Part shown: one piece after another, positions 9,267-20,164 of the stretch
Position numbering within the stretch: position 1 is the stretch's first letter
Layout: each line of letters starts with the position of its first letter
NCBI GenBank assembly: GCA_021464525.1
Contig: JADRCO010000554.1
Coordinates: 1-31,052, forward strand
Source: Rhizophagus sp. LPA8_4_AMF
Taxonomy: Eukaryota; Glomeromycota; Glomeromycetes; Glomerales; Glomeraceae
Reading direction: 5' to 3'
Length of the DNA stretch: 31,052 bases
Program-made: the position numbers and the translations under genes
Notes under the pieces: generated by a model
What the model saw: only the letters and a program-made list of their open reading frames with translations
Database searches by the model: none
Told to the model about the DNA's origin: nothing

Positions 9267-11288
9267 ACAGAACGATCACCTTTGCAAAAGTATTGGGATA
9301 GACCTGTTGAATTAGAAGATCTTTCCCTCTTTCAGCTCTATCTAAGATACAAGTTTTATAATGGTAAGTGGAAAATATGCGATCATGAGAATGTGGTACG
9401 TATTTGGCCAAGGCTATCGCCTCAACACGGTGGTCCTCAATGGGATGAATTTTGCCGTATAAAGGTTATACTTCATGTTCCACATTGAAGCTTTCAGCAG
9501 TTAACCGAAAATGATTCTCTCTCATGAACTGAACTTTTTAATCGTAATATTGGCGAGAAAGAAGAATTTAAAGATCTCCTCGGTACGTCTGTTGATAACT
9601 TAGAAGATGAGTTTGATGACGATGAAGAACAGCAGGAAGCCGATGAATGTAGAGATGATATACGTCCGGATTGGATGATATTGGCTGAAATGGGCCCTAA
9701 TGCAGTTATTGACGGTTCTGAAGATTTAGATTTTCGTGATGTTGATCGAAATAATAATTGGTTTTGTGGTGTCAGACGACGCTATCCCGACATAGATTCT
9801 ATTGATCTAAACACTTTTGTGCAGCAGTCTAGGAATGAAGAAGATGATAGTACGGTGAATCCTATTGTAGATTATCGAACATTGAATGAAAATCAGATGA
9901 TTATTTTTAGGAAAATTGAAAGACACTATAATGATATTATTACAAACCATAATCAAGTCAAGCCACTCAGACTTATAATTATGGATACAGTGGGAACTGG
10001 TAAATCGTATCTAATTAACGCAATTTGAGGACGTCTTCAAGAAATAGCTACGAATAATGGTGCTGAAACTTCGCCTGTGGTTGTTCTTGCTCCAACTGGC
10101 GTTGCTGCGTTTAATATTCATGGATCAACGATCCACTCGATTCTTTCAATTCCCATAAAAAGTTCTGACTTTAATATAGAGGGTGAACGACTGAAAAAAC
10201 TACAAAACAGATTGAATGGTGTGAATTATGTGATTATAGATGAAAAAAGTATGTTGGGCCGCCGAATGCTTTCTGTAGTAGACTTACGTTTACGTGCGGC
10301 ATTTCCTGAACATCGAAATCAACCATTTGGTGGTCGATCGGTCATTTTAGTAGGTGATTTTGGTCAACTTCCTCTAGTGATTGACGAGCCGATGTACGCC
10401 AAGAAGCTTAAACATAACTCACTGTCAAATGATGGTATGAATATATACAACCAATTTTGAGAGATATATCGGCTTAACGTTGTTCGCCGCCAATCTGGAG
10501 ATTCACCTGAACAGCGCCTTTTTAGAGATATTTTGATGTGATTACGTGACGGTGAGTCAACAATAGACGATTGGAGGACACTTGCGACACGTTTTGATGA
10601 TTCATCTACTACAAAAAATGCTACATTTTTGGATGCAATATATATAACTCCTCGAAAGGTTGACGTTGCTGAGATTAATATTAGTAAGCTCAAATCGTCA
10701 AATGCTCCCGTTGCTAGAATTCGTGCTGTCCATACTGGTGGTAACGAAGCTTCTAAGGCAGATTCTGACATTGCAAAAGGTCTTGAAGCAGAACTACTGT
10801 TGTGCAAGGGTGCGCAGATCATGCTTAGAGCCAATTTGTCTGTGAAAACGGGACTGGTTAACGGTTCAGTAGGAACAGTCGATGATATACTGTTCCAAGA
10901 AAATCAAGGTCCGCCTTCTCTTCCGATTGCAGTCCTTGTAGACTTCAACAATTATAATGGTCCTGCAATTATATCTACCGAGGGTAAAAAAGTTGTTTCC
11001 ATTATCCCAATTCGACGTTCCTGGGAAACCAAGATGGTAGCTTGTTCACGCTTACAAATTCCTCTCACCCTCGCGTGGGCTATTACTGTTCATAAAAGCC
11101 AAGGTCTGACGCTACCAAAAGCTGTTATAGATCTTGGAAAAAAGGAATATGCCGCTGGTCTCTCATTTGTTGCAGTATCTCGTGTTAGTGCTCTGAAAAA
11201 TATTCTTTTTAAGCCGTTTTCATTTGAAAGGCTTCAACGAATCAGAAATTGTACGAGATTGAAAGAAAGAAAGGAAGAAGAAAAGTGA
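9267..11288 (+). pseudogene. Helitron helicase half (Pif1/RecD-like SF1), interrupted by TGA codons
   Basis: The Rep frame continues without any indel through a linker (with an acidic stretch at about 9600-9650) into a Pif1-like 5'-3' DNA helicase, which unwinds the donor strand during transposition. Motifs in order are a Walker A-like DTVGTGKS (9984-10007), a second motif APTGVAAF with STIHS (about 10090-10140), Walker B VIIDEKS (D at 10239), GDFGQLP (about 10353-10373), HKSQGLTL (about 11092-11115) and VAVSRVSAL (about 11170-11196). In-frame TGA codons stand at 9264, 9486, 9525, 10026, 10458 and 10539; the natural end at 11286-11288 is also TGA. The first Walker A glycine is replaced by aspartate. 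The element is therefore probably inactive, though barely shuffled otherwise. Confidence 0.8.
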
Positions 11289-11587
11289 CTGGATTCTATG
11301 ATATTTCAAAATTAATTTATTGAATATAAATTTTGTGAGAAAATATTTTTATCGAACATCATGGAAATAAATCGAAATTTGCAACGTAACATAAATCGAA
11401 AATTTGTAACGTAACACAATTGATTTTAACTGTATTTAATTTAGCGATACAGCTAATACTCTAAAATTTTTAATTATATACTTTTTTTTAAAGTTTAACT
11501 ATACGATTTTTAAAGTTATACTTCAGTGATACAATTACTTTTTTTTTAGTGATGTACAATTGTTGATAATCATGTGACTAGAATGCT

Positions 11588-11617
11588 TCGGACGCTCCGA
11601 CGGTTCCCGTTCCCTAG
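11588..11617 (+). other. Candidate Helitron 3' terminus (hairpin + CTAG)
   Basis: TCGGA/TCCGA (11588-11592, 11596-11600) and ACGG/CCGT (about 11600-11610) can each form short hairpins, followed three bases later by CTAG (11614-11617) and then T. Helitrons end in a hairpin close to CTRR and insert before T. A similar ACGGTTTCCGT plus CTAG lies on the minus strand at 28573-28590, which supports a shared end sequence. Confidence 0.4.
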
Positions 11618-12582
11618 TTATAAACAATAATAGGAAGCGAGTGAGCCCGTTAGCACAATTTTTTTTATAATTTTACAATGCGACATTATACAAAAATGAT
11701 CTTCTGTAAATATACATAGACGTTCTTTAAACTACCTAAACAATAACTAAAAGAATGTCATATAATTAATTACACGATATTTTTTTGATACTTTCAGTGA
11801 TTGTGGTAAGCTTATTTTTTTTTCATTTCTTTCATCAGTCTATTACTCTTTTTATTAGGCAAGTCTTCAGTTATTTGGCCTTTACTATCCAATGAGCAAT
11901 TCCAAAAAAAGGATTGAAATCAGATGTCTGATAAAATTAAAGTAAGGCAATCTTAGCATTCCAAATACAATCATCTTCCCTATATAGTCACACTCATTAT
12001 AATCATATTTTACTACCAAAACACTTTATTATTAAAATTTATCCTATATAGTCACAATCTATAGTCTATCTTTTAAAAATCATATTAAAAAAGTATTGTT
12101 TATAATCGCATAGCCATGGATATTTTAACTAATATAAATTTAATATCTTGATAATTTAATGATAATCTATTTAATACCTAAAAGTTTAGCGTTAAGATTT
12201 AACCCGTTACCACCTTTAAGACTTACAAAAAAAAAACTTGAAATATGTATTTAACATCAAAAAACAAGTGTTAGCATCCATTTAGGATATAAATTATTTT
12301 ATTTTACAACTCCTTTTAATATTAAAATAATTATTTATTATAAATGCATTAATAAACAAATTGTAATCTTTATCAAAATGAAAAATTGCAAATTCAATTC
12401 CTAATAAGTACCAGATTCTTCTTTTTTTACATTATTCTAATAAAAAAATCATTGAAAATTGTTAAATACTCTACTAAATACACTGCATCGGCAAAATAAC
12501 AAATTATTTTAACTTACTTTAACATATTTTCCTATAATAATATTTTAAAAATTTGATTTAAATAAAAAAATTATATATTAAA
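11618..12582. other. Gene-free AT-rich stretch
   Basis: No open frame or domain is supported. CCTATATAGTCACA recurs at about 11980 and 12044, a short direct repeat. The 3' part is the downstream region of the kinase gene on the minus strand. Confidence 0.5.
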
Positions 12583-15302
12583 TTAAATATTAATTGAACC
12601 AGATAAATATTTACCACTATCATCATGAGTTTCAACATTTAAGGATTCAATTCTTCTCTTTACTAAAGAGGTCGGAACATTTGGATTTGTAGAACTTAAA
12701 CATTGTGAATAAAAATAAATTCAAATAGTTAGTATGTTATTTAAAATCGTATCTTTTGTTGATTATTATTTATATACCTTTCAATATCTATATCAAACTC
12801 TAATTCTGCAGAGATATATTCAATTCTTCTATTTACTAAAGAGGTCGGAACATTTGGATTTGTAGAACTTAAACTTTGTAAATAAAAATAAGTTCAAATA
12901 GTTAGTATGCTATTTAAAATCGTATCTTTTTTTTATTATTAATTTATATACCTTTCAGTATCTATATCAAGCTCTAATTCCTGAGAGATATAGTTAGAAT
13001 CTAAAGTTGAAAAATTTTGAATTGTAGAGTTTAAATTTTGTGATGATAAGCTAAATGGATAATCAATATAGTCAAATAATTAGTTATTTTAAAACGATAA
13101 AATTTTTTTTGCTATTTTAAATACCTTATAGTATTTGTATTATTCTCTAGTTTTGAGATATAATTAGAATCTAAAGAGTATCACATATTTATTATAAATT
13201 ATATATATATATGATATTATTAAATTAACTTTTCTTAAAAATATCTTACCAAATGTAATTGTTGAAAATGAATAGATGGATGAGCACTTAGAAATTAAAG
13301 CGCTTAACGGCCTACTTGTATAAATGGCTTCAGAATGCCGGTTTTCAGCAAATTCAGGACCAATCTTCTTTGATGTTATCAGTTCCATTCTTTTTGCTTC
13401 AGCTTGATCAAATTCTGCTTTATTTTTACCTCTAAATACCCAATCACCAAAAGTTAAACGAATTTCTTTTATGGAAGGTCTTTTCTTAGGATCAGGATCC
13501 CAACAACTTTTCATTAAATTAGCATAACATTCTGGAGTATCTTCTGTAATTTTGGGCCGTTCACCATCAAGAATTTTATAAATAAGATTATGATCATGTT
13601 TAACATTATCAAAGGGTTTACGACCAGTTGTAAGTTCCCACATAATCATACCCAGACTATAAATATCAGATTCTTTGGAAAATGCAGACCCTTTAAATAT
13701 TTCCGGTGCAATATAAGGTATCACCCCATATATTTCATTGTTTGATGATTTATTATTTACAGCTTGTGATAATCCTAGATCTCCAGTTTTCCATTTACCA
13801 TTTTTATAAGTATCATCAGAATCAAATAATATGTTTCCACTATGGAAGTCTCGATGCATAAAACTTTCATTATGAATGGTTTCAAGTCTAAAATAAAAAA
13901 AAATAATTAATTACCGAACATACAAATAAAATAAACAAATAATATAAATACCCCATTGAAATTTGCCATAGAATATGTAATTTTTGTTTATTCCATGTAA
14001 TTTTTGTAAAATATTTTTGTAAATACTTATGTAAATCTCCCTCTGACGCATATTTCATAACTATTATATAATCTCCTAATTCAGGATCTTTTGTAAAGCC
14101 ATAAGTTTTAATGAGATGACCATTATAATTTTTAATACAATGTAATAATGCTTTTAACTATTAAATTTAAAGATTAAAGATTAATTTTATTTAATAAGAA
14201 TTATTCAAGAAACTCTTAAAATATTTACCTCGTTTAAAAAATATTTGGAAATATTTTTAGAATTTTCAAATCTTTTTAAAATGACAGTTTCATTTTTATT
14301 TGACCAAGTTGCTTTATATATAATACCATATCCTCCTTTTGTTATTTCTTTTACATTCATAAATTGAGAAAATGGTATCCACCTAATCGTCCTTATACTA
14401 CTTTTTAATTTAAAAATAGAGTTTAATATGTTCTGTGGTTCAAAATATTTATCAATTATCTTTACACTATTTGTAAACTCAACCCTCTCTAAATTATCAT
14501 ATATAATATTATTAAGAAGAAAATCATCAAGACCAGTGTATTCACTGCTGTTATTGATACATGATATTCTTTTACATTTTCTACATTGAGATTGTCCTGT
14601 AAGTCCAAAAATAATATTTGTTGTTAAACAATATCTGCATCCAATATAAAATAAATAACAATCTACACAGTACTTTTGACAATCTGATGTAAATTGTAAT
14701 TTTGTACGACATATGTTACAAAAAGAACTATTATACCACCAAGGTAAGTAAAGAATTGGAATTTGCTTGTTAAACAAGGTTGATTCTATAAATCCAAAAG
14801 TAATTTGATAACAATCTGAGCATAATTTAGACTGCATCATAATCTTTCTATCTGTTCCTTGATATAATGACTTTCCACATAATTTACAATTTTTTTCACT
14901 TTCAATCACCTTATTGTATATGGTGAGATTGTTTTTATCAAGTCTATAATCACTAATATATCCATCTGTTTGTTTAAAACATAAAATTACCACACAGTTT
15001 CCACAGCATTCTTGAATATTTTGTGGTACTTTTGTCCTACTTGTTTCATGTTCACTACATTCTAAGTCCATTGTGTAAATATATACGTCCAAGTATTTAT
15101 TATCATCAGTTATGTCATTAATATACCTTGATAAACATTTTTTGCAATAATATTGGTAACAAAAAAGCGCCTTAATATATTTTTCTCCACAATAAATACA
15201 ATTTCTATCTCCTATATTAAAAGAAATAAATTCAATCGGTATAGGACTAGATTTCAATCTTGGCGTTGGGTCAAAAGAATTTTCATCATTTACAAGTTCC
15301 AT
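12583..15302 (-). CDS. Protein kinase (tyrosine kinase-like) with Cys-rich N-terminus, seven exons
   Basis: Exons read on the minus strand are 15302-14229, 14157-13952, 13887-13250, 13170-13125, 13050-12952, 12873-12778 and 12694-12583. They join in frame to 2271 bases (756 aa plus TAA), with introns of 64-83 bp, all GT-AG. Residues 30-250 carry nine CxxC pairs (C35/C38, C53/C56, C100/C103, C139/C142, C161/C164, C195/C198, C212/C215, C222/C225, C240/C243), so several zinc-binding knuckles are likely. The kinase domain has the glycine loop KGGYGIIYK (322-330), ATP lysine K343, catalytic MHRDFHSGN (D440), DLG (463-465) and APE (487-489); all catalytic residues are present. The C-terminal tail consists of repeated short exons. 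It would phosphorylate Ser/Thr (TKL-like); the substrate is unknown. It resembles the greatly expanded kinase family of Rhizophagus-type fungi. A TATA box lies 44-51 bp upstream. The last splice acceptor is the least certain part. Confidence 0.8.
12646..12990 (-). repeat. Tandem exon-intron duplication in the kinase tail (about 173-bp unit)
   Basis: About 12646-12818 and 12819-12990 are near-identical over exon, splice sites and intron: TACTAAAGAGGTCGGAACAT begins at 12661 and again at 12834, exactly 173 bp apart. The units encode the repeated tail peptides containing SSTNPNVPTSLV in exons 6 and 7. Exons 4 and 5 (DSNYIS, then QELELDIDTER) look like older copies of a similar module. Confidence 0.75.
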
Positions 15303-15345
15303 TTTATGATGTTAATCACAATAATAAATTTGGAAAATTTGAACG

Positions 15346-15353
15346 TATTTATA
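15346..15353 (-). promoter_or_regulatory. TATA box of the kinase gene
   Basis: TATAAATA on the minus strand, 44-51 bp before the ATG, would place transcription start some 10-20 bp before the start codon, giving a very short leader. This is a consensus match only. Confidence 0.45.
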
Positions 15354-15693
15354 CCTGAATTATGTGGATGCATAACGTGATATCATTTTTGCATAAAGAT
15401 CAACTAGTGGAAAAAGCATTGGCGTAAATTGTGGAGTACAAAATAGAAAATCAAAAAACTTTTTTTAGATTACAAAATAAGGTCATGTGATTGTGTACAA
15501 CAGTAATCCGGGAAAATCCGGGTTGATGTTCCGTTAATTTACGATTGGCTAAAGAGGCACATGAAATTTTCTCCGGTGAATTAAAATTGTTTTTGCTATA
15601 AATATTTTTGACTTACATTATTCTCCATTAAAAAAAATATTATAAATATTAATGTCCTTTTAATATAGATATAAATAAATCAAAAAAATATAA
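15354..15693. other. Intergenic stretch upstream of the kinase
   Basis: No gene is seen. It includes a tandem AATCCGGG motif at about 15506-15522 and a long poly-A/T context, and is probably the kinase gene's upstream region. Confidence 0.45.
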
Positions 15694-16063
15694 TTAAATT
15701 TGGTTAGCTTTACTTGCAAGATTGTAAAGCATAACTTCAACATTTGCACCACCTTTAACGCCAAAGTCAAAATATCTAAAACCATTCGTTTATTTTTTAG
15801 CATTTTCATAATAAAAATGTGATTCAAGTCCTAGATATGAAACCCATAGGACATTATCTCTCGATTTTAACTATATTGCCAAAAAATGATCAAAAAAGAT
15901 TTTGACGTGGTCCTATATTACGCATATAATTTCTGAACGTGCTTTCATAGTAAGATATCATACCCAAATTTATACCGATAAATTAATCTGTGGTAATCAA
16001 GACTAGTACTACTGCGCTTAATGAATTAACATAAAGGGTTATTTCAAAAGTGATCAACGATAT
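15694..16063 (-). pseudogene. Unidentified decayed coding segment
   Basis: On the minus strand, two overlapping frames together read like a real protein C-terminus. One frame gives ITFEITLYVNSLSAVVLVL, then FIGINLGMISYYESTFRN and YMRNIGPRQNLF. After one shift near 15860 the other gives DNVLWVSYLGLESHFYYEN, FRYFDFGVKGGANVEVML and a closing TAA at 15694-15696. Three internal stops interrupt it: a TAA near 15985, a TGA near 15900 and a TAA at 15790-15792. A possible splice acceptor (TTAG) precedes 16063. Amino-acid composition is balanced, unlike translated AT-rich noise. I do not recognise the family, and no upstream exons were found. It may be the last exon of a dead host gene or part of an unclassified mobile element. 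Confidence 0.35.
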
Positions 16064-18889
16064 CTAATTGGTTTAATAAGATATCTACTTATGTATGTAT
16101 GTAAATTAATTAATTAATTAAAAATTAATGATATACAGTACTTAAAGATAAAAAGAAATTCTAATATTTTACCTGTCCGCATCATATGCAATTTTACAAT
16201 ATCTGAAATATTAAATTTTGGATTTCCGATGTGTAGCTTTAGACTATTTTAGATTTAATATAACTATTTGTCGTAAAATCATTAAAAAAAAACAAGAACG
16301 CCCTGCTTCTGTGTTACGTAATTAAAAGTCTATATTTAGTTTTAATTTTAAAATAAAGAGCCAAAAAATTATCTATAACGACTGTGAAGAAAATACGTAT
16401 CATTAACAAAAAAAAAGTCTAAGAACATTATACATCGAAATTTATTATTTTAATTCAAGGGAATTTATGATACTGCCAATAAAAAAAAATAATGAAAGAA
16501 ACAAATTTTTTGAAATTTAAAATGAACATCTTTAACTTAAGTAACTTTATATTGCATTCCCAGATGAGGAGAAAGATCTTTCTGGAAATTTTACGGAACA
16601 TATTAACCACGAACTAATTGGGGATATCCAAATCGTTATTTCACTCATTTAAATTCGGTATACAGTTATTGAAAGTTCGAAACTTTAATTTTTGCTTTAT
16701 TCATCGTTTTTAACAGTATTAAAAATTTTAAATGAATAAATATAAAGTTTAAGGTCAATGAACAATTTAATACTTCGAATATCTTGGCAATAAGAATCTT
16801 ACGATAATCACGAATATTTGCCTGTATACAATTAATTTTTATTAGTCTATGTCTCCGACGATTTTCATTCTTGTGATAAACTTCTTAACCGGGTTAATAC
16901 AATATTATTTTTAAAATAAAACTAGCCGGATAAGCCCGAGCGTTATTCGTATTATTATAATTTCGAAAAGCTATTCCTAAGATAGGAAAGAAACTTTTAT
17001 TATTGATTCAGCCTACAACACGGTTTTGACCGGCATGTTGCATATCAGTGTATCTCGAAAAAAAGCAATGTTTCAGCCCGAAAACATGAAAAAAATGAAA
17101 TCTTTATAAAAAAAGGTACAAAAGTAAAGATATGCAAGCTTTTTATTAAAAGTAATATTCTGGAGCTAAATTTCACAACAATCGTTATTAATAATTTTAA
17201 TTAATGCCTAATGAAATTAGACAATATACAGTTAATTATAATTGTGTAATTGTGTCTGATTTGAGTCCATTATTTAGTTTTAAAAATATCTTTTTTTTTG
17301 TGAATCTATATGTAGTACATTTATTAGTCTAACTGGTGCCATCCATTTACACAATATTTATGTTTATACTCGCGCTTATCCCGAACAATCTACTTATAGG
17401 AGTTGAATCCAAAATTAATCTGCACTATCTGCAAGCCGATTATTTTAAAAATATGATTTTCATATAGAAATATACTTTTTAGGCATGCTAATATTATTAG
17501 AATAACAAATTTATTTTATTTATTATTGCTTATCGGCGTTACTGATTTTTTTTTTTTTTTTTTTTGGAATGAATTGTAAAAAAAAGACTTATATGAAAAA
17601 GGATGGTAAGTTTAAAAAAATTAACCCAAAAGGATAAATATTGCTCCTTTGAATAATCGAAATAAACATTACTATTATTTAGGTGACAGCACAAAATTGA
17701 CTACAGAAATTCCGGCATTCGCATATAACGGGCAAATGGATTTGTAGTTGAATACTCGAACTCCAAAAAAAAAAAATTTTAAATGCACACGTTATTGGAG
17801 ATCAAAAGTCTTATTATTAACTGTACGCATGGATTTTTTTAAGAGTCAAATTTTCAACTTTAATGTCACATGATTTATTATAACGACTCATTATCGTAGT
17901 ATAGAAAACAAGTGATATTTTTTTCCTATTCTGTAACCTGTGTGTGATGTTTACAAAATGCCTTTACGAATCTTATTAAAATAATTTTATATATTATATA
18001 TTATTATTATTTTTTTTTTTTGTTCCCATAAAGTTCTCTCGTAAAGATCTTCAAAACACTTGCAACTTATATTATTTTTGGTTGGATCTGCTTGACCGAA
18101 ATAGGAAAAAAATATGGTGGAAAATTATTATATTTCTTAGGGTAGGTAATCTATATAGATTAGGTTAGGATTCGGATTCCTATTCCTATTCCTTTTCGAT
18201 TCCGGATCTTAGATTATGTCGTCCACCCATCCTCCATAAGTACGCGTGTCTTATAAATAAAAAAGTTTTTTTGTGCATCATAAAATCCAGGTTTTTTAGT
18301 TTGTTTTGTATGATTAGAAAAAAAAAATTATCGTCTAAAATTTTTGGATTATCATTTCACAATTATGATGCAGTGTTTCGATATTTAACTCCGTTGTAAC
18401 GTTGTAATCTGAAAAAAAAATTTGGCTCTTAATAATTCTTTCATACAAAAAAAAAATACGGTACATTTACAATTTTACTTGTAAGCTATATGGGTCTGAA
18501 TCTTTTTTTTTTTTTTAATTAAATAAAAAAAAAAAGAATTGAAATTTCCCCCTTTTTTCAAACGCTCCTTTTAATTTTAAATAAAATTAAATAAAAAAAA
18601 AATTATGTAAAATCAAAATATTCTTATTATCAAAAGTAGTGCGGATGATGATTTGTTTTTAATGGTAAAAATTATATTTATCTCTATAAGGAAGTATGAG
18701 ACAAAGTGTATTATTATACCATGGAAAAAATAAAAACAATAGATCTAATTTTCAAAATTTCTCAAAAAAGATTTTAGATTTCATCGGGCTAATTTTAAGG
18801 AAGAGATTTGTAAAAAAAGTGATGAAAAACGTGAGAGATTTCTTTTCCGTTGTTATCTCCTTATGAATTTGGAAACTTGGAAAGAAAGG
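16064..18889. other. Long stretch without a supported gene
   Basis: Mostly low-complexity AT-rich DNA with poly-T runs (about 17550, 18010, 18505) and an (AATT)n tract at about 16103-16130. Two short open pieces look slightly coding-like but are unsupported: 16545-16652 plus (contains FPDEEKDLSGNFTEHINHEL) and about 17640-17745 plus (contains GDSTKLTTEIPAFAYNGQ). They could be isolated relic exons. Confidence 0.5.
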
Positions 18890-18897
18890 TATAAAAG
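18890..18897 (+). promoter_or_regulatory. TATA box of the decayed gene at 19000
   Basis: TATAAAAG is followed directly by a pyrimidine-rich stretch (CTCTCCTCTTCC) and, about 70 bp on, TTCTCATCATCACC, a typical fungal core-promoter and leader layout. It is 110 bp upstream of the first codon of the downstream frame. Confidence 0.5.
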
Positions 18898-18999
18898 GCT
18901 CTCCTCTTCCTGATATTATATTCGCTTTTTATCGTATTTCTCTAAAAACATTCTCATCATCACCGCAAAAGTTTTTACGTCCATGATTCTACGGAACGT

Positions 19000-19699
19000 T
19001 TGACACAAGAATTTAAGGTAAAGGAAGTTATGGCCGTCATTAGATTAGATGATAGTGACTCCACAAGGGTAATCTATCTCAAGGTAAAGTTTTTATCCCA
19101 TCTGATCAGAACATACCAACTCAGATTGAGGACTTTGAGAAGGGGAACGTGGTGTTTTTAAAGGGAAAATTTGTTGCATGCCCCGGCTGGTACAGTTTAT
19201 CTAAATATTTTATGTCTAAGTAATTTTTCCCTCCTTTACTGATTTCTTCTCTTCACAATGATAACGATAAGGTAAATGCAACTACGTTAAAGGTTATGGA
19301 GAATTTAGATTTCGATACAATGCCATCGATTGGGTTAAACATTATGGTGGTAGGTATTATGACAAAAACGGTCCGTAATGTGGATGGTAAATCCGTCTTG
19401 GATTTTTATGTTGAAGAAAATCTTGGTGACCGGGACTCCTGAGATTTCTGGGTCGAGATTAGCCATGACCGGCCCTAATGCAAGATACTTTTCGAATAAG
19501 ACGAACTCGATCAATCAATTGATGCGTTCTACTACGACAATAATTATGAGGCACCATTATTTATCAAACACCAATTATTGACGAGGTCACTCAAGAAAAA
19601 TCATCACCCGGCAAACACTTCATTAATCTTGAAGGCATTTCGTTAGTCTCTACAAATCGCAACAGCGCCAACAGCCAATCACTAAATGTTCCGTGTTGA
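19000..19699 (+). pseudogene. Decayed gene of unknown family
   Basis: A run of coding-like pieces lies on the plus strand. The first is TQEFKVKEVMAVIRLDDSDS up to about 19080; its natural start may be the TTG at 19000 (mutated from ATG) or the internal ATG at 19030. A one-base shift at about 19083 leads to KVFIPSDQNIPTQIEDF and GNVVFLKGKFVACPGWYSL. A probable short intron or insertion spans about 19205-19270. Next come NATTLKVMENLDFDTMPSIG, VVGIMTKTVRNVDG and LDFYVEENLGDRDS, a TGA at 19440-19442, DFWVEISHDRP, and after two further shifts the tail IDEVTQEKSSPGKHFINLEG to a TGA at 19697-19699. Alternating strand-like segments suggest a small beta-rich domain, possibly OB-fold-like; that is inference only. 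The TATA box upstream argues that it was once a host gene. Confidence 0.5.
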
Positions 19700-20115
19700 A
19701 CGTTCAAGCCAATGGTTCAAACAATAGTAGATCAACGTAAAGTCGTAAACATGCGTTTGTAGATTGTAATAACAAATTCAAAAAAAAAAATAAACTCTTC
19801 CACTTTTATTTCAAATACAACTAAAATTTTATTATCTACTACTATAATATTGTATATATGTATAATCTTATCAATTCTCATGTTATTGTTTCCTAATTCC
19901 TAACTAAAAATAATTATCTCATATATTAAATGTTATTATGCAGCCAAATAGGATCATATCGTTTTTAATATACTGATATTTTTTAGATAAAGTATTTATT
20001 GCATAAATATCTTTGATATTTTCGACGCATTACGCCATTTAGATTTTATAGGTAAAATACCTATGCATTTTATATGGAACATGATCTTGGATGTCTGCAT
20101 AATAACAAGTATGGT

Positions 20116-20164
20116 GGTTAAAATATCAACCGAACTGCTTCGCCAGTTCGGTGATATTTTAACC
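20116..20164. repeat. Long hairpin, 21 bp with a single bulge
   Basis: Left arm 20116-20137 and right arm 20144-20164 are reverse complements except for one extra A in the left arm, around a 6-base loop CTTCGC. The arms run GGTTAAAATATCA then CCGAACTG. It is strong enough to fold in RNA or extrude in DNA, but no U-run follows as in a terminator, and it is more likely the core of a palindromic repeat. Confidence 0.65.

Larger units (their letters stand above)
6504..11617 (+). mobile_element. Helitron (rolling-circle transposon), autonomous-type, decayed
   Basis: One element carries a HUH/Y2 Rep domain followed in the same frame by a Pif1-like helicase, the diagnostic layout of Helitrons. The candidate 3' end is a short hairpin followed by CTAG at 11614-11617 and a T, as expected for insertion between A and T. 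The 5' end (a TC with no other signature) could not be placed; 6504 is only the start of the leader repeat. The motif TGTAACGTAAC occurs both upstream of the gene (about 6475) and downstream of it (about 11407). Confidence 0.7.

Noticed and set aside
10364-10834. 156-codon minus-strand open frame
   Set aside because: Antisense of the Helitron helicase, whose motifs lie on the plus strand.
20138-20164. Hairpin as a transcription terminator
   Set aside because: No following U-run, and the context is eukaryotic.
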